NCBI GenBank assembly: GCA_947259165.1
Contig: CAMYKY010000002.1
Coordinates: forward strand, 21,720 to 85,719
Direction of reading: 5' to 3'
DNA length: 64,000 nt
From: an uncultured Acidobacteriota bacterium
Lineage (GTDB): Bacteria > Acidobacteriota > Vicinamibacteria > Marinacidobacterales > SMYC01
Shown here: piece by piece, positions 22,343 through 31,209 of the stretch
Numbering within the stretch: the first letter of the stretch is position 1
Layout: each line of letters begins with the position of its first letter
The notes under the pieces: generated by a model
Database searches by the model: none
The model's input: only the letters and a program-made list of their open reading frames with translations
What the model was told of the DNA's origin: nothing
Translations under genes and position numbers: made by a program

Positions 22343-23293
22343 TTAGAGCTTGAAGACACCGGATGCCCGGGATTTGTCTTCTTCTTGCGCGAGGTCGGTG
22401 AGAAGTGCCGCAGCGAGGACACCCAAGCGGAGACCCGGGTTGGCTTCGCCCGGGCGGATCTGGATGCGCATCTTGTTCCCGCCCGAAAGCAGTCCGCCGA
22501 GCCCCGAGAATCCCCTTTCGATGCTTCCAACCGGCTCCTCCATCACATCGAGAATCTTGAGCGTGAACGGGTGCAGAAGCTGGTTCTGGACGAGCAGCTT
22601 GCTGCCATCTACGGTGGAGCACACTTCATACTTCTTCCACACCAAGTGAAACTTCCAGTCGGTGTAGGCGAACATGAGTCCTTTTTCATCCAGGACTCCC
22701 ATCCGCTGGCGCGTCAGCCCTTCGGTGCGCTTGAGCACGTATCGCGCTCCGCTGAGAGCGTCGAAAGCGTCAAAGTGGAGGTCGGGCACCTCGAACAAGC
22801 TGCGATTGGTCGCTTCTTGTATCATTTCGTTCTCGCGCTGGCTAACCGATCCGATCGAGCTGCCGTTCGGCGAGAGAATTGCGTACTCGCGACGAAACGC
22901 ATTCCCGAAGAGCTGCTTGGCGCCACCCTCTTGTTGGAGGATGAACTCATCGAAATCCGCGATCGAACCACCGGTCGTAGCCGAAGCGATCCGCGAGCTG
23001 AGCTCCCCGTCATAGATTCCCTCCGCCACGGCCCCGGCGGCAGGCGCATGGACCGCGTCGAGCTCGGTCGGCTCACCCGCGGCTTGCATTGCCTGCGTCA
23101 GGCGGGTCCGCTCCGCTGTCTCCTCGTCTTCGCGCTCGAGCCTTTGTACGACGAGCTGTCGGACTTGCTCCCACTCGTCTCCGTCAATCGTACCGTTTCC
23201 GTCTTTGTCGAATTGGGCTTTGACGTCAGGGTCGTTCTGGATGAGGGTTCGCATGCGACGGAGCTCATCGCGCAGGCGTGCGGCGTCGACCAT
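22343..23293 (-). CDS. EF-hand protein fused to a phospholipid-scramblase-like domain
   Basis: 316 residues from the ATG giving MVDAARLRDEL; the open frame extends 11 codons upstream without support. Residues 29-40 form a canonical calcium-binding EF-hand loop (DKDGNGTIDGDE, with ligands at positions 1, 3, 5, 7, 9 and 12). After an acidic helix and an Ala-rich linker, residues from about 120 to the end resemble the scramblase/LURP-one fold: beta strands with YAILSPNGSSIGSV, FTLKILDVMEEPVGSIERGF and a hydrophobic C-terminal helix LGVLAAALLTDLA. Scramblases are calcium-activated in eukaryotes; here calcium sensing is inferred only from the motif. No signal peptide is seen, so it is probably cytoplasmic or membrane-associated. 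Confidence 0.7.
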   Translation of the reverse strand: MVDAARLRDELRRMRTLIQNDPDVKAQFDKDGNGTIDGDEWEQVRQLVVQRLEREDEETAERTRLTQAMQAAGEPTELDAVHAPAAGAVAEGIYDGELSSRIASATTGGSIADFDEFILQQEGGAKQLFGNAFRREYAILSPNGSSIGSVSQRENEMIQEATNRSLFEVPDLHFDAFDALSGARYVLKRTEGLTRQRMGVLDEKGLMFAYTDWKFHLVWKKYEVCSTVDGSKLLVQNQLLHPFTLKILDVMEEPVGSIERGFSGLGGLLSGGNKMRIQIRPGEANPGLRLGVLAAALLTDLAQEEDKSRASGVFKL

Positions 23294-23442
23294 CGTGTAA
23301 CTCCTTGTATTTGGTGGAAGCTCCAACTATTGTGCGATCGACAGCCTACGAATACAAACACCAGTGACGTGTTGCCTCGAGACGGACGCCAGCTAGGGCG
23401 AACCGCCTCGATTTCGTCCGCAATCGGAGCTAACATCGATCC

Positions 23443-24375
23443 ATGATCCACACGAGCCTGCCCGCCCGCGTCAACATCGTGGACGTCGGACCGCGAGACG
23501 GTTTTCAAACGGAACAGGCCTTCATCCCCACCGAGCTGAAAATCCGCGTAATCGACGCGATTTCTGAGACCGGTGTCCCGAAGATCGAAGCAACCTCGTT
23601 CGTCCACCCGAAAGCCGTGCCTCAAATGGCCGATGCGCGCGAGGTGTTGCGCGCTATCCGGCGAGCTCCTGGCGTGGCCTACACGGTACTGGTACCGAAC
23701 ACGAAAGGTGCTGAGCTCGCCGTCGAAGAGTCTATCGACGCGATTCGCCTGGTCGTCTGCGCCAGCGAGACGTTCAATCAGCGCAACGTGCGTATGTCAG
23801 TCGAAGAATCCGTTCGCGATTGCGAGGAAATCGTCAAGATCGCCTCGCGCCGAGACGTTCCAGTGGAGGTCGCCATCGGTGTGTCGTTCGGGTGCCCTTT
23901 CGAGGGCCCGACCCCGGAGAAACGTGTCGCGGAGCTTGCGCGGACGTTCGCCGGGATGGGCATTCGTGAGATTTCGATCGCTGACACCGTGGGGATGGCG
24001 AACCCAACGCAAGTGACCCGACTGATGACGCGTCTTCGAGCCGATCTCGACGGCGCGAAGCTGTCGCTGCACATTCACAACACGCGAGGGCTCGGATTTG
24101 CGAACGCGCTCGCCGGACTCCAGGCCGGAATCGATACTTACGACGCGTCTATCGGCGGTCTCGGCGGGTGTCCGGTGACCCCGGCCGCAACCGGCAACCT
24201 CCCGACCGAAGACCTCGTCAACATGTGCGAGGAGATGGGTATCGAGACCGGGATCGATATCGACAAGGTCATGGAAGCCTCTCGCCTAATGGAAGAGTTC
24301 CTTGGAAGACGCCTGCCGTCTCACGTGCTTCTCGCTGGAACGAACCAACAGGCGGTCGCCCGTCACCAGGCTTGA
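23443..24375 (+). CDS. mvaB: Hydroxymethylglutaryl-CoA lyase
   Basis: 310-residue TIM-barrel lyase that cleaves HMG-CoA to acetyl-CoA and acetoacetate, the last step of leucine breakdown. VDVGPRDGFQTE carries the catalytic Arg and Asp, SLHIHNTRGLGFANAL the metal-binding histidines, and GGLGGCPVTPAATGN the catalytic Cys of the flexible loop, followed by LPTEDLVNM. The length fits the bacterial enzyme. It is the only rightward gene between 20.1 and 32.0 kb. Leucine dehydrogenase at 30190-31209 is a possible pathway partner, although the genes are not in one operon. Confidence 0.9.
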   Translation: MIHTSLPARVNIVDVGPRDGFQTEQAFIPTELKIRVIDAISETGVPKIEATSFVHPKAVPQMADAREVLRAIRRAPGVAYTVLVPNTKGAELAVEESIDAIRLVVCASETFNQRNVRMSVEESVRDCEEIVKIASRRDVPVEVAIGVSFGCPFEGPTPEKRVAELARTFAGMGIREISIADTVGMANPTQVTRLMTRLRADLDGAKLSLHIHNTRGLGFANALAGLQAGIDTYDASIGGLGGCPVTPAATGNLPTEDLVNMCEEMGIETGIDIDKVMEASRLMEEFLGRRLPSHVLLAGTNQQAVARHQA

Positions 24376-24398
24376 GACGCATCCCGTCCCGAAGCCTC

Positions 24399-25337
24399 CT
24401 AATCGAACCAACCTAGGGGGAGAAAGCGGCTGCCGTCCGAGTGGGTCACGGATGTGATCGCGGCCGTGATCCGTCCTGTCGCCACTGGCCGGGGGGCGGC
24501 GAATGCGAGCAGGTACCGAAAGCCGTAGAGCTCTCCGGGAAGGGGCCTCGAGTGGGTGAAGACCACAGCGAGGCCGATGTCACCCAGGGTCGAGACGGTG
24601 TCCGAAAAGACCCGTGATCCGGCGGGTGCGTCCAGCAAGACCACGAATCGTCTCACGGTTTCGGGTACAGCGGCGTCCTCGGGACGAGCGATCGCCCAGA
24701 AGCTCGTTGCGTTGTGAGGATCCTCCTGAACGGCGTTATCGAGGGTCTCGAGCCCGTAGAGACGCGCCGCGGCCAGGCTCGCCACCGCGGCCAGGGTGCC
24801 GTCTCCGCGCTTCACTCGCTCCGCCGCCGCGGCCGTGGAAGCGGTCTCCTCACGCGGGATGCCGTGGAAGTGGGCGTCGAGAAACGCGCCGGATTCTCCG
24901 AGGGCATTTGGATGAGAGAGGATTCTCTGGACTCCGTCGCGCGAGGTCCCGGGTTTTACGAGGAGGTGTAGCTCGATCGGGAGGACGAGCTCGGCGACCA
25001 CGCGGAAGCCCGGATCGGGCCCGCCGAGAAACAGGCGGGACGACTCCGCGGGAAAACCCGCGACCGTCGAGGCGACGGGCAAAATGCCGCGAGAGATCTG
25101 ACCTGCCCGCAGCGCTTCGACGACATGCGTCATAGTCTCGAAGGGAACGCTCGCTCCTACCTCCGGCGTCCCTCGGCGATAGGCGTTCGCCGCTTGCTCG
25201 CTGAAGGTGCCTCGCGGACCGAGAAAGCCGAGCTCTCCCGTGGCGGCCGTCAGCACGGTCGAGCCCCCCAACGCGAGCGCAATCGCCCAATAGCTCAGCC
25301 GTTGGTGAAATTGCATCGTTCCGGCTGTTATTGGCAT
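24399..25337 (-). CDS. Prephenate-dehydratase-like protein with an N-terminal export signal
   Basis: 312 residues. After MQFHQRLSYWAIALALGGST, a credible signal peptide or anchor, comes a prephenate dehydratase domain from about residue 35 (LGFLGPRGTFSEQAANAYRR) and a C-terminal ACT-like domain with FTHSRPLPGELYGFRYLLAF in place of the ESRP motif. Two conserved active-site motifs differ: the usual PIENS is PVAST and TRF is TSF. Cytosolic PheA enzymes have no signal peptide. It could be a periplasmic dehydratase, a Phe-binding sensor or a catalytically dead relative. The start may be this ATG or the one 21 bases downstream. Confidence 0.8.
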   Translation of the reverse strand: MPITAGTMQFHQRLSYWAIALALGGSTVLTAATGELGFLGPRGTFSEQAANAYRRGTPEVGASVPFETMTHVVEALRAGQISRGILPVASTVAGFPAESSRLFLGGPDPGFRVVAELVLPIELHLLVKPGTSRDGVQRILSHPNALGESGAFLDAHFHGIPREETASTAAAAERVKRGDGTLAAVASLAAARLYGLETLDNAVQEDPHNATSFWAIARPEDAAVPETVRRFVVLLDAPAGSRVFSDTVSTLGDIGLAVVFTHSRPLPGELYGFRYLLAFAAPRPVATGRITAAITSVTHSDGSRFLPLGWFD

Positions 25338-25454
25338 TCGAGGTTCGAGGGTTCAGAATTGGCCAGGATATCAGACGGCGCTGGATTCCGAACGACTGAC
25401 GAGGCGACAACTCCCGATCGGCAACCCGCCGTACGCGGGCTAGCGCCGCTGACG

Positions 25455-27296
25455 CTACTCGACGGTGACGGACTTTGCGAGGTTGCGCGGCTGGTCCACG
25501 TCGCAGCCACGCCGCACGGCGATGTGGTAGGCGAGGAGTTGCAGCGGCAGGACGCTCACCAACGGAGAGATGGCGTCGGGGTGTCGCGGGAGCCGGATCA
25601 CACTGTCGCGATCTCCGTCGAGCACCGGGAGGAGGCGATCGTCGCCTTCAGTCGTAATGGCGATGATCCGGGCGCCGCGCGCTTTCGCTTCTTGAATGTT
25701 GCTGGCGATCTTCTCGAACAACGGGTTGTCGAGTGCGAGGGCCACTAGAGGCATCCGGTCATCGATGAGCGCGATGGGGCCATGTTTCATCTCGCCGGCG
25801 GGATATCCTTCGGCGTGAATGTACGACAGTTCTTTCAGCTTTAGCGCGCCTTCGAGTGCTATCGGGTAGAGGTGGCCTCTGCCGAGAAACAAGAAATTGC
25901 CGACCAGATAGAATTCACGAGCGACGTCCACGATGGACGGTGCCATCTCGAGCGCCGACTCCATCACGTGTGGAGCCCTGGCGAGATCTTCGAGGCGCGC
26001 TCGCGCGGCGTCGGGACTCAGCCGCCCCAACCGCTGCGCGAGGTGAAGAGCGAAGAGGTACAAACAAACGACCTGGGAAGTGAAGGTCTTCGTCGCCGCG
26101 ACCCCGATCTCGGGGCCGGCATGAGTGTAGAGAGTCTGGTCGCAGACTCTCGTCGCCATGGAGCCCATGACATTGCAGATCGCGAGGGTCGTCGCTCCGG
26201 CCTCTTTTGACGCTTTGAGCGCAGCGAGCGTGTCGGCGGTCTCGCCGGACTGGGTGATGCCGATGACGAGCTGGTTCTCATCCAGGATCGGATTTCGGTA
26301 TCGGAACTCGGAGGCGACATCAACATCGACAGGAATGCGAGCGAGCTCCTCGATGTAGAACTTTCCGACCTGTGCCGCGAGCCAGCTCGTCCCGCAGGCA
26401 GCAATCGAGATTCGGCTCAATCGCTCGACGAACGCGTCGTCGAGAGCGACTTCGTTCAAGTGAACCAGCCCGGTGTCGAGCGAGTATCTTCCCAAGAGCG
26501 TGTCGCGGACCGCGCGGGGCTGCTCGAAGATCTCTTTGAGCATGAAGTGTTTGAAACCCTGCTTTTCGACCTGGACCGGATCCCAGGTGATTCGCTGAGG
26601 TGGGCGCTCCTGCTCCGCCCCGTTTGCGTCGACGACGGTGACGTCTCCCCTTCTTAGAATCGCGATGTCGCCGTCATCGAGGTAGACGGCGGAGCGTGTA
26701 TGGTTCAGGAACGCGGGCACATCGGAAGCGATGAACGATTCGTCGTCGCCAATCCCGAGCACGAGTGGTGGGCCGTTGCGTGCGCCCACCAAAACATCTG
26801 GTTCGTTGGCACTGAGCGCCACGAACGCAAAAACCCCCTCGAGCTCTTCGAAAGAGCGTCTCACGGCAAGAGCCAAGTCACCGTCGAAGTGTTTTTCGAT
26901 CGTGTGCGCGATGATCTCGGTATCGGTCTCGGTGACGAACTTGTGCCCTTGCTTCGTGAGTTTGGCCTTGAGGTCTAGGTAGTTCTCGATGATGCCGTTG
27001 TGGACGACGACAATGGTTCCGCTGCAGTCGCGATGAGGATGAGCGTTTTCTTCGTTGGGACGACCATGGGTCGCCCACCGCGTGTGACCGAGACCGTAGG
27101 AGCCGTTCAAACCTGTCGGGTCGACCTGTCGGACGAGGTTGTCGAGTTTGCCCTCGCAGCGAAGGAGCTTGAGCTCACCGTTGTCGACGACCGCGACGCC
27201 CGCGGAATCATATCCGCGATACTCGAGTGAGCGCAGTCCTTGGAGAAGCATCTCCGACGTGGAGCGCTCACCGATGTAGCCGATTATGCCGCACAT
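25455..27296 (-). CDS. glmS: Glutamine-fructose-6-phosphate aminotransferase
   Basis: 613-residue enzyme making glucosamine-6-phosphate, the committed step of amino-sugar and peptidoglycan precursor synthesis. The start is chosen at the Met before CGIIGYIGERS because Cys2 must be the N-terminal nucleophile after Met removal; the open frame has four extra codons upstream. The glutaminase domain (about 1-240) has HTRWATHGRPNEENAHPH. Two SIS domains follow (ACGTSWLAAQVGKFYIEEL, GITQSGETADTL, ESALEMAPSIVDVA). It ends in the conserved LAKSVTVE. It lies 62 bases after the GlmU-like gene, completing a yvcK-glmU-glmS unit. Confidence 0.97.
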   Translation of the reverse strand: MCGIIGYIGERSTSEMLLQGLRSLEYRGYDSAGVAVVDNGELKLLRCEGKLDNLVRQVDPTGLNGSYGLGHTRWATHGRPNEENAHPHRDCSGTIVVVHNGIIENYLDLKAKLTKQGHKFVTETDTEIIAHTIEKHFDGDLALAVRRSFEELEGVFAFVALSANEPDVLVGARNGPPLVLGIGDDESFIASDVPAFLNHTRSAVYLDDGDIAILRRGDVTVVDANGAEQERPPQRITWDPVQVEKQGFKHFMLKEIFEQPRAVRDTLLGRYSLDTGLVHLNEVALDDAFVERLSRISIAACGTSWLAAQVGKFYIEELARIPVDVDVASEFRYRNPILDENQLVIGITQSGETADTLAALKASKEAGATTLAICNVMGSMATRVCDQTLYTHAGPEIGVAATKTFTSQVVCLYLFALHLAQRLGRLSPDAARARLEDLARAPHVMESALEMAPSIVDVAREFYLVGNFLFLGRGHLYPIALEGALKLKELSYIHAEGYPAGEMKHGPIALIDDRMPLVALALDNPLFEKIASNIQEAKARGARIIAITTEGDDRLLPVLDGDRDSVIRLPRHPDAISPLVSVLPLQLLAYHIAVRRGCDVDQPRNLAKSVTVE

Positions 27297-27358
27297 GTCA
27301 GTTTCCAATTCCTATCAAGGATAGAAGATGCACGCTGGAATCTCCCTGTCTCCACTCA

Positions 27359-28489
27359 TCAGTTCTTGCTTCTTCGATTGGCCCAGTTCTTTTTGATGAT
27401 TTGGTGGCTTCTTGCCAGAGCGAGGGCGTTGGCAGGGACGTCTTTGACGATGCAAGAACCTGCAGCGACGAAAGCGCCCTTGCCGATCTTGACCGGGGCG
27501 ACGAGTTGGACGTCGCTTCCGATGAAGGCTCCGTCGCCGACGACCGTACGATTCTTGACACGACCATCGTAGTTACACGTGATCGTACCGGCGCCGAGAT
27601 TGGCGTTTTTGCCGATCGAGGCATCGCCGACGTAGCTCAGGTGCGACGCCTTCGCGCCCGCACCGAGCTTCGCGTTCTTGATCTCGACGAAGTTGCCGAT
27701 GCGCGCGGCGTCGCCCACATCGGAGTCGGGGCGCAGGTGTGCGAAGGGGCCGATAGAAGCGTTCTTGCCGATGCGACTGTCGCGAATGAAACAGTGATCG
27801 AGAACCTGGGTTCCGGCGCCGACGCTTGCATTGACGAGGTGAGAAAAACTCCCCAGGGTGCAAGCCTTGCCGATGCGCGATGCGCCCTCGACGAGCACGT
27901 AGGGCGACAACAGCGTGCCCGCGCCAACCGCCACCTCCGGGTCGATCGACACGCTCGCGGGGTCCGGCACCAAAACACCGTGACGCATGAGGGTCGCCAC
28001 CTTCCGTTGCCGCAAGATGCGGTGGGCATCGCTCCATGCCTGAGCGGAATCGACAAGAACAAGCTCGTCGTCGTCGACGAACACGGGATCTGGCTTGAGC
28101 CGTCGAGCAAGGTCTTGGAGCGAGCTCGGCAGGCCGGCTTTGATGGTTTTGAGTGCCCGGACGTCCGTGGCGATGACAACAGGATCCCCGCCGCCGCTTC
28201 GAAACAAGGCGTGGGCACGGCTTGCGCTCGCCTTCACGACCCGCTTGAGCGCACGCGCGACGAGGCACGGAGCCTCGGCGGGAGCGAAGAGAATCGAGCC
28301 CCGCAGCGATGCGAGCTGGCTCACGGAAATCGAAGTGAGTGCGGGCGGGCCGTCGCCTCCTACCCAGAGAATGCGCCGGGGCTTCAAGGCCCGGATGGCG
28401 TGGAGACTTCGCTGCCAGACCGGCTGACCCAAGAGCATCGCGGACACAAACACGTTGCCGCGTTGGGGCCAGAGAGCTACCGTCGTCAC
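27359..28489 (-). CDS. GlmU-like protein: glucosamine-1-phosphate acetyltransferase with degenerate N-terminal domain
   Basis: 376 residues from a GTG at 28487-28489 that overlaps the yvcK stop by four bases (GTGA). The C-terminal left-handed beta-helix is intact: IGPFAHLRPDSDVGDAARIG, KASHLSYVGDASIGKNANLG with the catalytic His, and AGTITCNYDG with the substrate loop. The linker helix AHRILRQRKVATLMRHGVLV also matches GlmU. The N-terminal domain is only about 130 residues instead of about 230. In place of LAAGkGTRM it reads LWPQRGNVFV, and I see no pyrophosphorylase motif. It probably acetylates GlcN-1-P only, leaving the UTP step to another enzyme. Confidence 0.85.
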   Translation of the reverse strand: MTTVALWPQRGNVFVSAMLLGQPVWQRSLHAIRALKPRRILWVGGDGPPALTSISVSQLASLRGSILFAPAEAPCLVARALKRVVKASASRAHALFRSGGGDPVVIATDVRALKTIKAGLPSSLQDLARRLKPDPVFVDDDELVLVDSAQAWSDAHRILRQRKVATLMRHGVLVPDPASVSIDPEVAVGAGTLLSPYVLVEGASRIGKACTLGSFSHLVNASVGAGTQVLDHCFIRDSRIGKNASIGPFAHLRPDSDVGDAARIGNFVEIKNAKLGAGAKASHLSYVGDASIGKNANLGAGTITCNYDGRVKNRTVVGDGAFIGSDVQLVAPVKIGKGAFVAAGSCIVKDVPANALALARSHQIIKKNWANRRSKN

Positions 28490-29496
28490 GATCGTGTTGC
28501 CGTGACGCGTGCGCGTCGGAAGAGTGCTTGCAGCGCGAGCGCGCACTTCTCACCGTCGTGACGGAACACCGGACTTGGGTGGATCAGGTCCGTGAGTACG
28601 AGTGGGCAGCGAAGCGCGTTTTCGCTGGAAGGCTCGACGGGATAGGCGCCTTCCTCGCGGTAGCGAGCCAGCGTCGTCTCCGGCACACTCGTCGAGTTTG
28701 CGAGAACGTGAGACAAAATCAATTTCGGCGCGTGCTGTCTCAGGGCTTCCACATGATCGGCAAGGGAGTAGCCCGTTGTCTCGCCTGGTTGGGTCATCAT
28801 ATTCGAAAGGTAGACGACGAGCGCGCCCGAGGTCTGAATGGCGTCCACCACGCCCGGGACCAGCAGGTTAGGAATGAGACTCGTGTACAGCGACCCGGGG
28901 CCGATTAACACGAGGTCGGCCTGTGCCAGCGCTTCGAGCGCGTCGTCGGGGGGACGGCAGCTCTCTGGATCGAGATGCACCCGATGGATCGGTTTCGTGG
29001 ACTGGCTGATGTTGGTTTCGCCGGCAATGCGCTCGCCTCCCTCGAGCTCCGCGATGAGGGAGACCCGCTGGTTGGTCGAAGGAAAAATGCGGCCGCGAAT
29101 CGCGAGTACGTGGCTTGCAGCGCGAACGGCCTCACTGAAATCGCCGGTGACAGCCGTGAGCGCAGTCAGGAACAGGTTCCCGAAATTGTGACCAGCGAGC
29201 TCGCCCCCACTCTCGAACCGGTGTTGAAACAGTGACGAGAGAAGCGACTCGTCCTCGGACAGTGCCACGAGACAGTTGCGGATGTCTCCCGGCGGCAGCA
29301 TCTGGAACTCGTCGCGCAACCGCCCCGAGCTTCCGCCGTCGTCGGTCACCGTTACGAGAGCGGATAAGTCGGCGAAATAGACCCCGTCTCTAGACTCTCC
29401 GGGCGGAGGCGGGTCGATGAAGAGTTTGAGCCCCGAAAGCAGCGCGGAGAGCCCCGTGCCGCCCCCGATCGCGCAAACCCTGAGGCCGTAGATCAC
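28486..29496 (-). CDS. yvcK: YvcK/GlmR family protein (gluconeogenesis and amino-sugar regulator)
   Basis: 336 residues. The N-terminus VCAIGGGTGLSALLSGLK is the UDP-sugar-binding glycine loop; VTVTDDGGSSGRLRDEF and LPPGDIRNCLVAL follow, all signatures of the family, with GPGSLYTSLIPNLLV in the second half. In Bacillus subtilis this protein (GlmR) binds UDP-GlcNAc and stimulates GlmS. Here it is directly coupled to the GlmU-like gene by a GTGA overlap and lies upstream of glmS, a gene order that supports the same control role. Upstream it is 12 bases from a TPR gene. Confidence 0.93.
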   Translation of the reverse strand: MIYGLRVCAIGGGTGLSALLSGLKLFIDPPPPGESRDGVYFADLSALVTVTDDGGSSGRLRDEFQMLPPGDIRNCLVALSEDESLLSSLFQHRFESGGELAGHNFGNLFLTALTAVTGDFSEAVRAASHVLAIRGRIFPSTNQRVSLIAELEGGERIAGETNISQSTKPIHRVHLDPESCRPPDDALEALAQADLVLIGPGSLYTSLIPNLLVPGVVDAIQTSGALVVYLSNMMTQPGETTGYSLADHVEALRQHAPKLILSHVLANSTSVPETTLARYREEGAYPVEPSSENALRCPLVLTDLIHPSPVFRHDGEKCALALQALFRRARVTATRS

Positions 29497-29508
29497 AGCG
29501 AGGAGTCG

Positions 29509-30054
29509 CTACGATGCGTCGTCGAGAAGCACCGCGACCTCAGTGGCGTCCCACACGCGCGCAAAGTCGTCGTCGACTCTGGCGTGTACACGCGCCGAGG
29601 GATCACTCCCGATCGCCTGCTTGAGAAGCTTCGCGGTAGCCGGAGCGTCTCCGGACAAAGCGTGGGCGGCTGCCAGGCAGTACTGAACGTGGGAGCTCTT
29701 GGGCTCGAGGTCGAGGGCTTTCGTCAAATGCTTGATGGCCTGGGAGTGGTCCCCGTCGTTGAGGGACATCACACCGGCGGTCACCATTTCCTCGGCGTTT
29801 TTCGGCCGTCGCTGCGGCGATAGCCGTTGGTCGCAAACGATCAGGTAGGAGCCGACGCGATCCATCAATTCTCTTTCTTCGGGGTAGGTTTCCTGCAGGC
29901 GGACGAGCTGCTCTTTCGCCTTGGCGGGGTCGTCCTTGTAGAGCGCTTTCAGGGCCTTTTCGAGTCCGTCGAGTGCTTTTTGATAGGGTTCGCTTGTGGC
30001 GCGCCCTAGTTTTTTTGCGGTGTCACCCTTGGAGCGCGTCGTCTTCTGTCCCAT
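29509..30054 (-). CDS. TPR-repeat protein of unknown function
   Basis: 181 residues from the ATG at 30052-30054, which has a strong Shine-Dalgarno (AAGGAGG) seven bases upstream. The open frame runs further up but lacks support. There are about four TPR-like repeats: KALDGLEKALKALYKDDPAK at residues 25-45, then AGVMSLNDGDHSQAIKHLTK and VQYCLAAAHALSGDAPATAK. There is no signal peptide, so it is probably a cytoplasmic scaffold. It is the first gene of the unit with yvcK, GlmU-like and glmS, 12 bases before yvcK. The partner is unknown. Confidence 0.78.
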   Translation of the reverse strand: MGQKTTRSKGDTAKKLGRATSEPYQKALDGLEKALKALYKDDPAKAKEQLVRLQETYPEERELMDRVGSYLIVCDQRLSPQRRPKNAEEMVTAGVMSLNDGDHSQAIKHLTKALDLEPKSSHVQYCLAAAHALSGDAPATAKLLKQAIGSDPSARVHARVDDDFARVWDATEVAVLLDDAS

Positions 30055-30189
30055 GGGACCTCCTTCATTGGCGACAAGTGCCTCCGAGACCAGGCACCCT
30101 GAGAATCGGAAAAGCGGAAGTCGCCGTTCCTTGCTGCACTCGGACGTGCTCGGTCGCCAGCCGAGACACACTTGGTTGGGAACCTGGAA

Positions 30190-31209
30190 TTATACGGGGA
30201 TATGGCCTCGTGGGTCAAACTGTGACGCAAGCTCTTGTTCCAGAAGTTGTATGGGGGTGAGGCCCGCAGGTTTCGCTCGCATCAGGAGGCGCTCAGTCCT
30301 GTCCCCGATGGCTTCGATGGCATCGAGGCTTCGCTTCTCGCCTTGAAGGAGAAAGCGGACGCCTTGAATCAGAGCACCGGCGTTGGCCAGGTAATCGGGT
30401 ACGAACACGATGTTGCGCGCCGCGAGCGCGTCTCCGACGGCCGCGGTTGCCAGGACATTGTTCGCCGAGCCGACGACGATGCGAGCCGCGAGGTTCGCCG
30501 TCGTTTGCTCATCGAGCACGCCGCCAATCGCGCACGGCGCGAACAGCTCGCATTCCACGGAATAGATGTCATCGACGCGGACCTCTTGAAAAGAGACCGA
30601 CTTCGCGAGCTCGTCGAGCGCGTCACGGCTCGGGTCGCACACGTAGAGCTCCGCCCCCTCCTCCGATAGTTTTCGGGCGAGCCACGCACCAACGCCCCCC
30701 GCACCTTGCAGAGCCACTCGAACTCCCTCGAAATCGGATCGGTTCAGATGGAAGGCCAGCGCAGCTCGGGCCGCGGCGACCACACCGAGCGCGGTTGCCA
30801 GATTCAGGTCACCGACACCCTCATCGGATTCGTCCACCATATGGGAGGTTTCGCGGCGAATTACTGCGCCGTCTTCGATCGGGAGTCCGACGTCTCTTCC
30901 TGCCAGGAATCGTCCTCCCATGCCCTCGAGGACTCGCCCGATGGCAAGGAGTGTGTCGTGTCGTTTTGACTCCGGCGGCTTGATCAAGACGATCTTCCCG
31001 CCTCCCACCGGGAGACTTGCCGCTGCCGCTTTGTACGTCATCGCGCGCGCGAGCCGGATCCCGTCCGCAAGCGCGTCGTGCTCACTCGCGTAAGGATAGA
31101 GACGAATACCGCCAGTCGCCGGACCCCGCGATGTGTTGTGGATCACCATGAAACCCTGGAGGCCGCTCGCGGGGTCGGAAAGCGCGATGGCTCGTTCGAA
31201 GAGGTTCAT
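30190..31209 (-). CDS. ldh: Leucine dehydrogenase (Glu/Leu/Phe/Val dehydrogenase family)
   Basis: 339-residue NAD-dependent amino-acid dehydrogenase that oxidatively deaminates branched-chain amino acids. The substrate domain has GPATGGIRLYPYASEHDALA, MTYKAAAASLPVGGGKIVLI (with the two conserved Lys) and RDVGLPIEDGAVI. The NAD domain has ALQGAGGVGAWLARKLSEEG, and PDYLANAGALIQG closes the active site. Length and sequence favour leucine or valine over glutamate dehydrogenase. Its ATG overlaps the end of rsmI by four bases. The gene symbol is a family name, not a tested assignment. Confidence 0.88.
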   Translation of the reverse strand: MNLFERAIALSDPASGLQGFMVIHNTSRGPATGGIRLYPYASEHDALADGIRLARAMTYKAAAASLPVGGGKIVLIKPPESKRHDTLLAIGRVLEGMGGRFLAGRDVGLPIEDGAVIRRETSHMVDESDEGVGDLNLATALGVVAAARAALAFHLNRSDFEGVRVALQGAGGVGAWLARKLSEEGAELYVCDPSRDALDELAKSVSFQEVRVDDIYSVECELFAPCAIGGVLDEQTTANLAARIVVGSANNVLATAAVGDALAARNIVFVPDYLANAGALIQGVRFLLQGEKRSLDAIEAIGDRTERLLMRAKPAGLTPIQLLEQELASQFDPRGHIPV

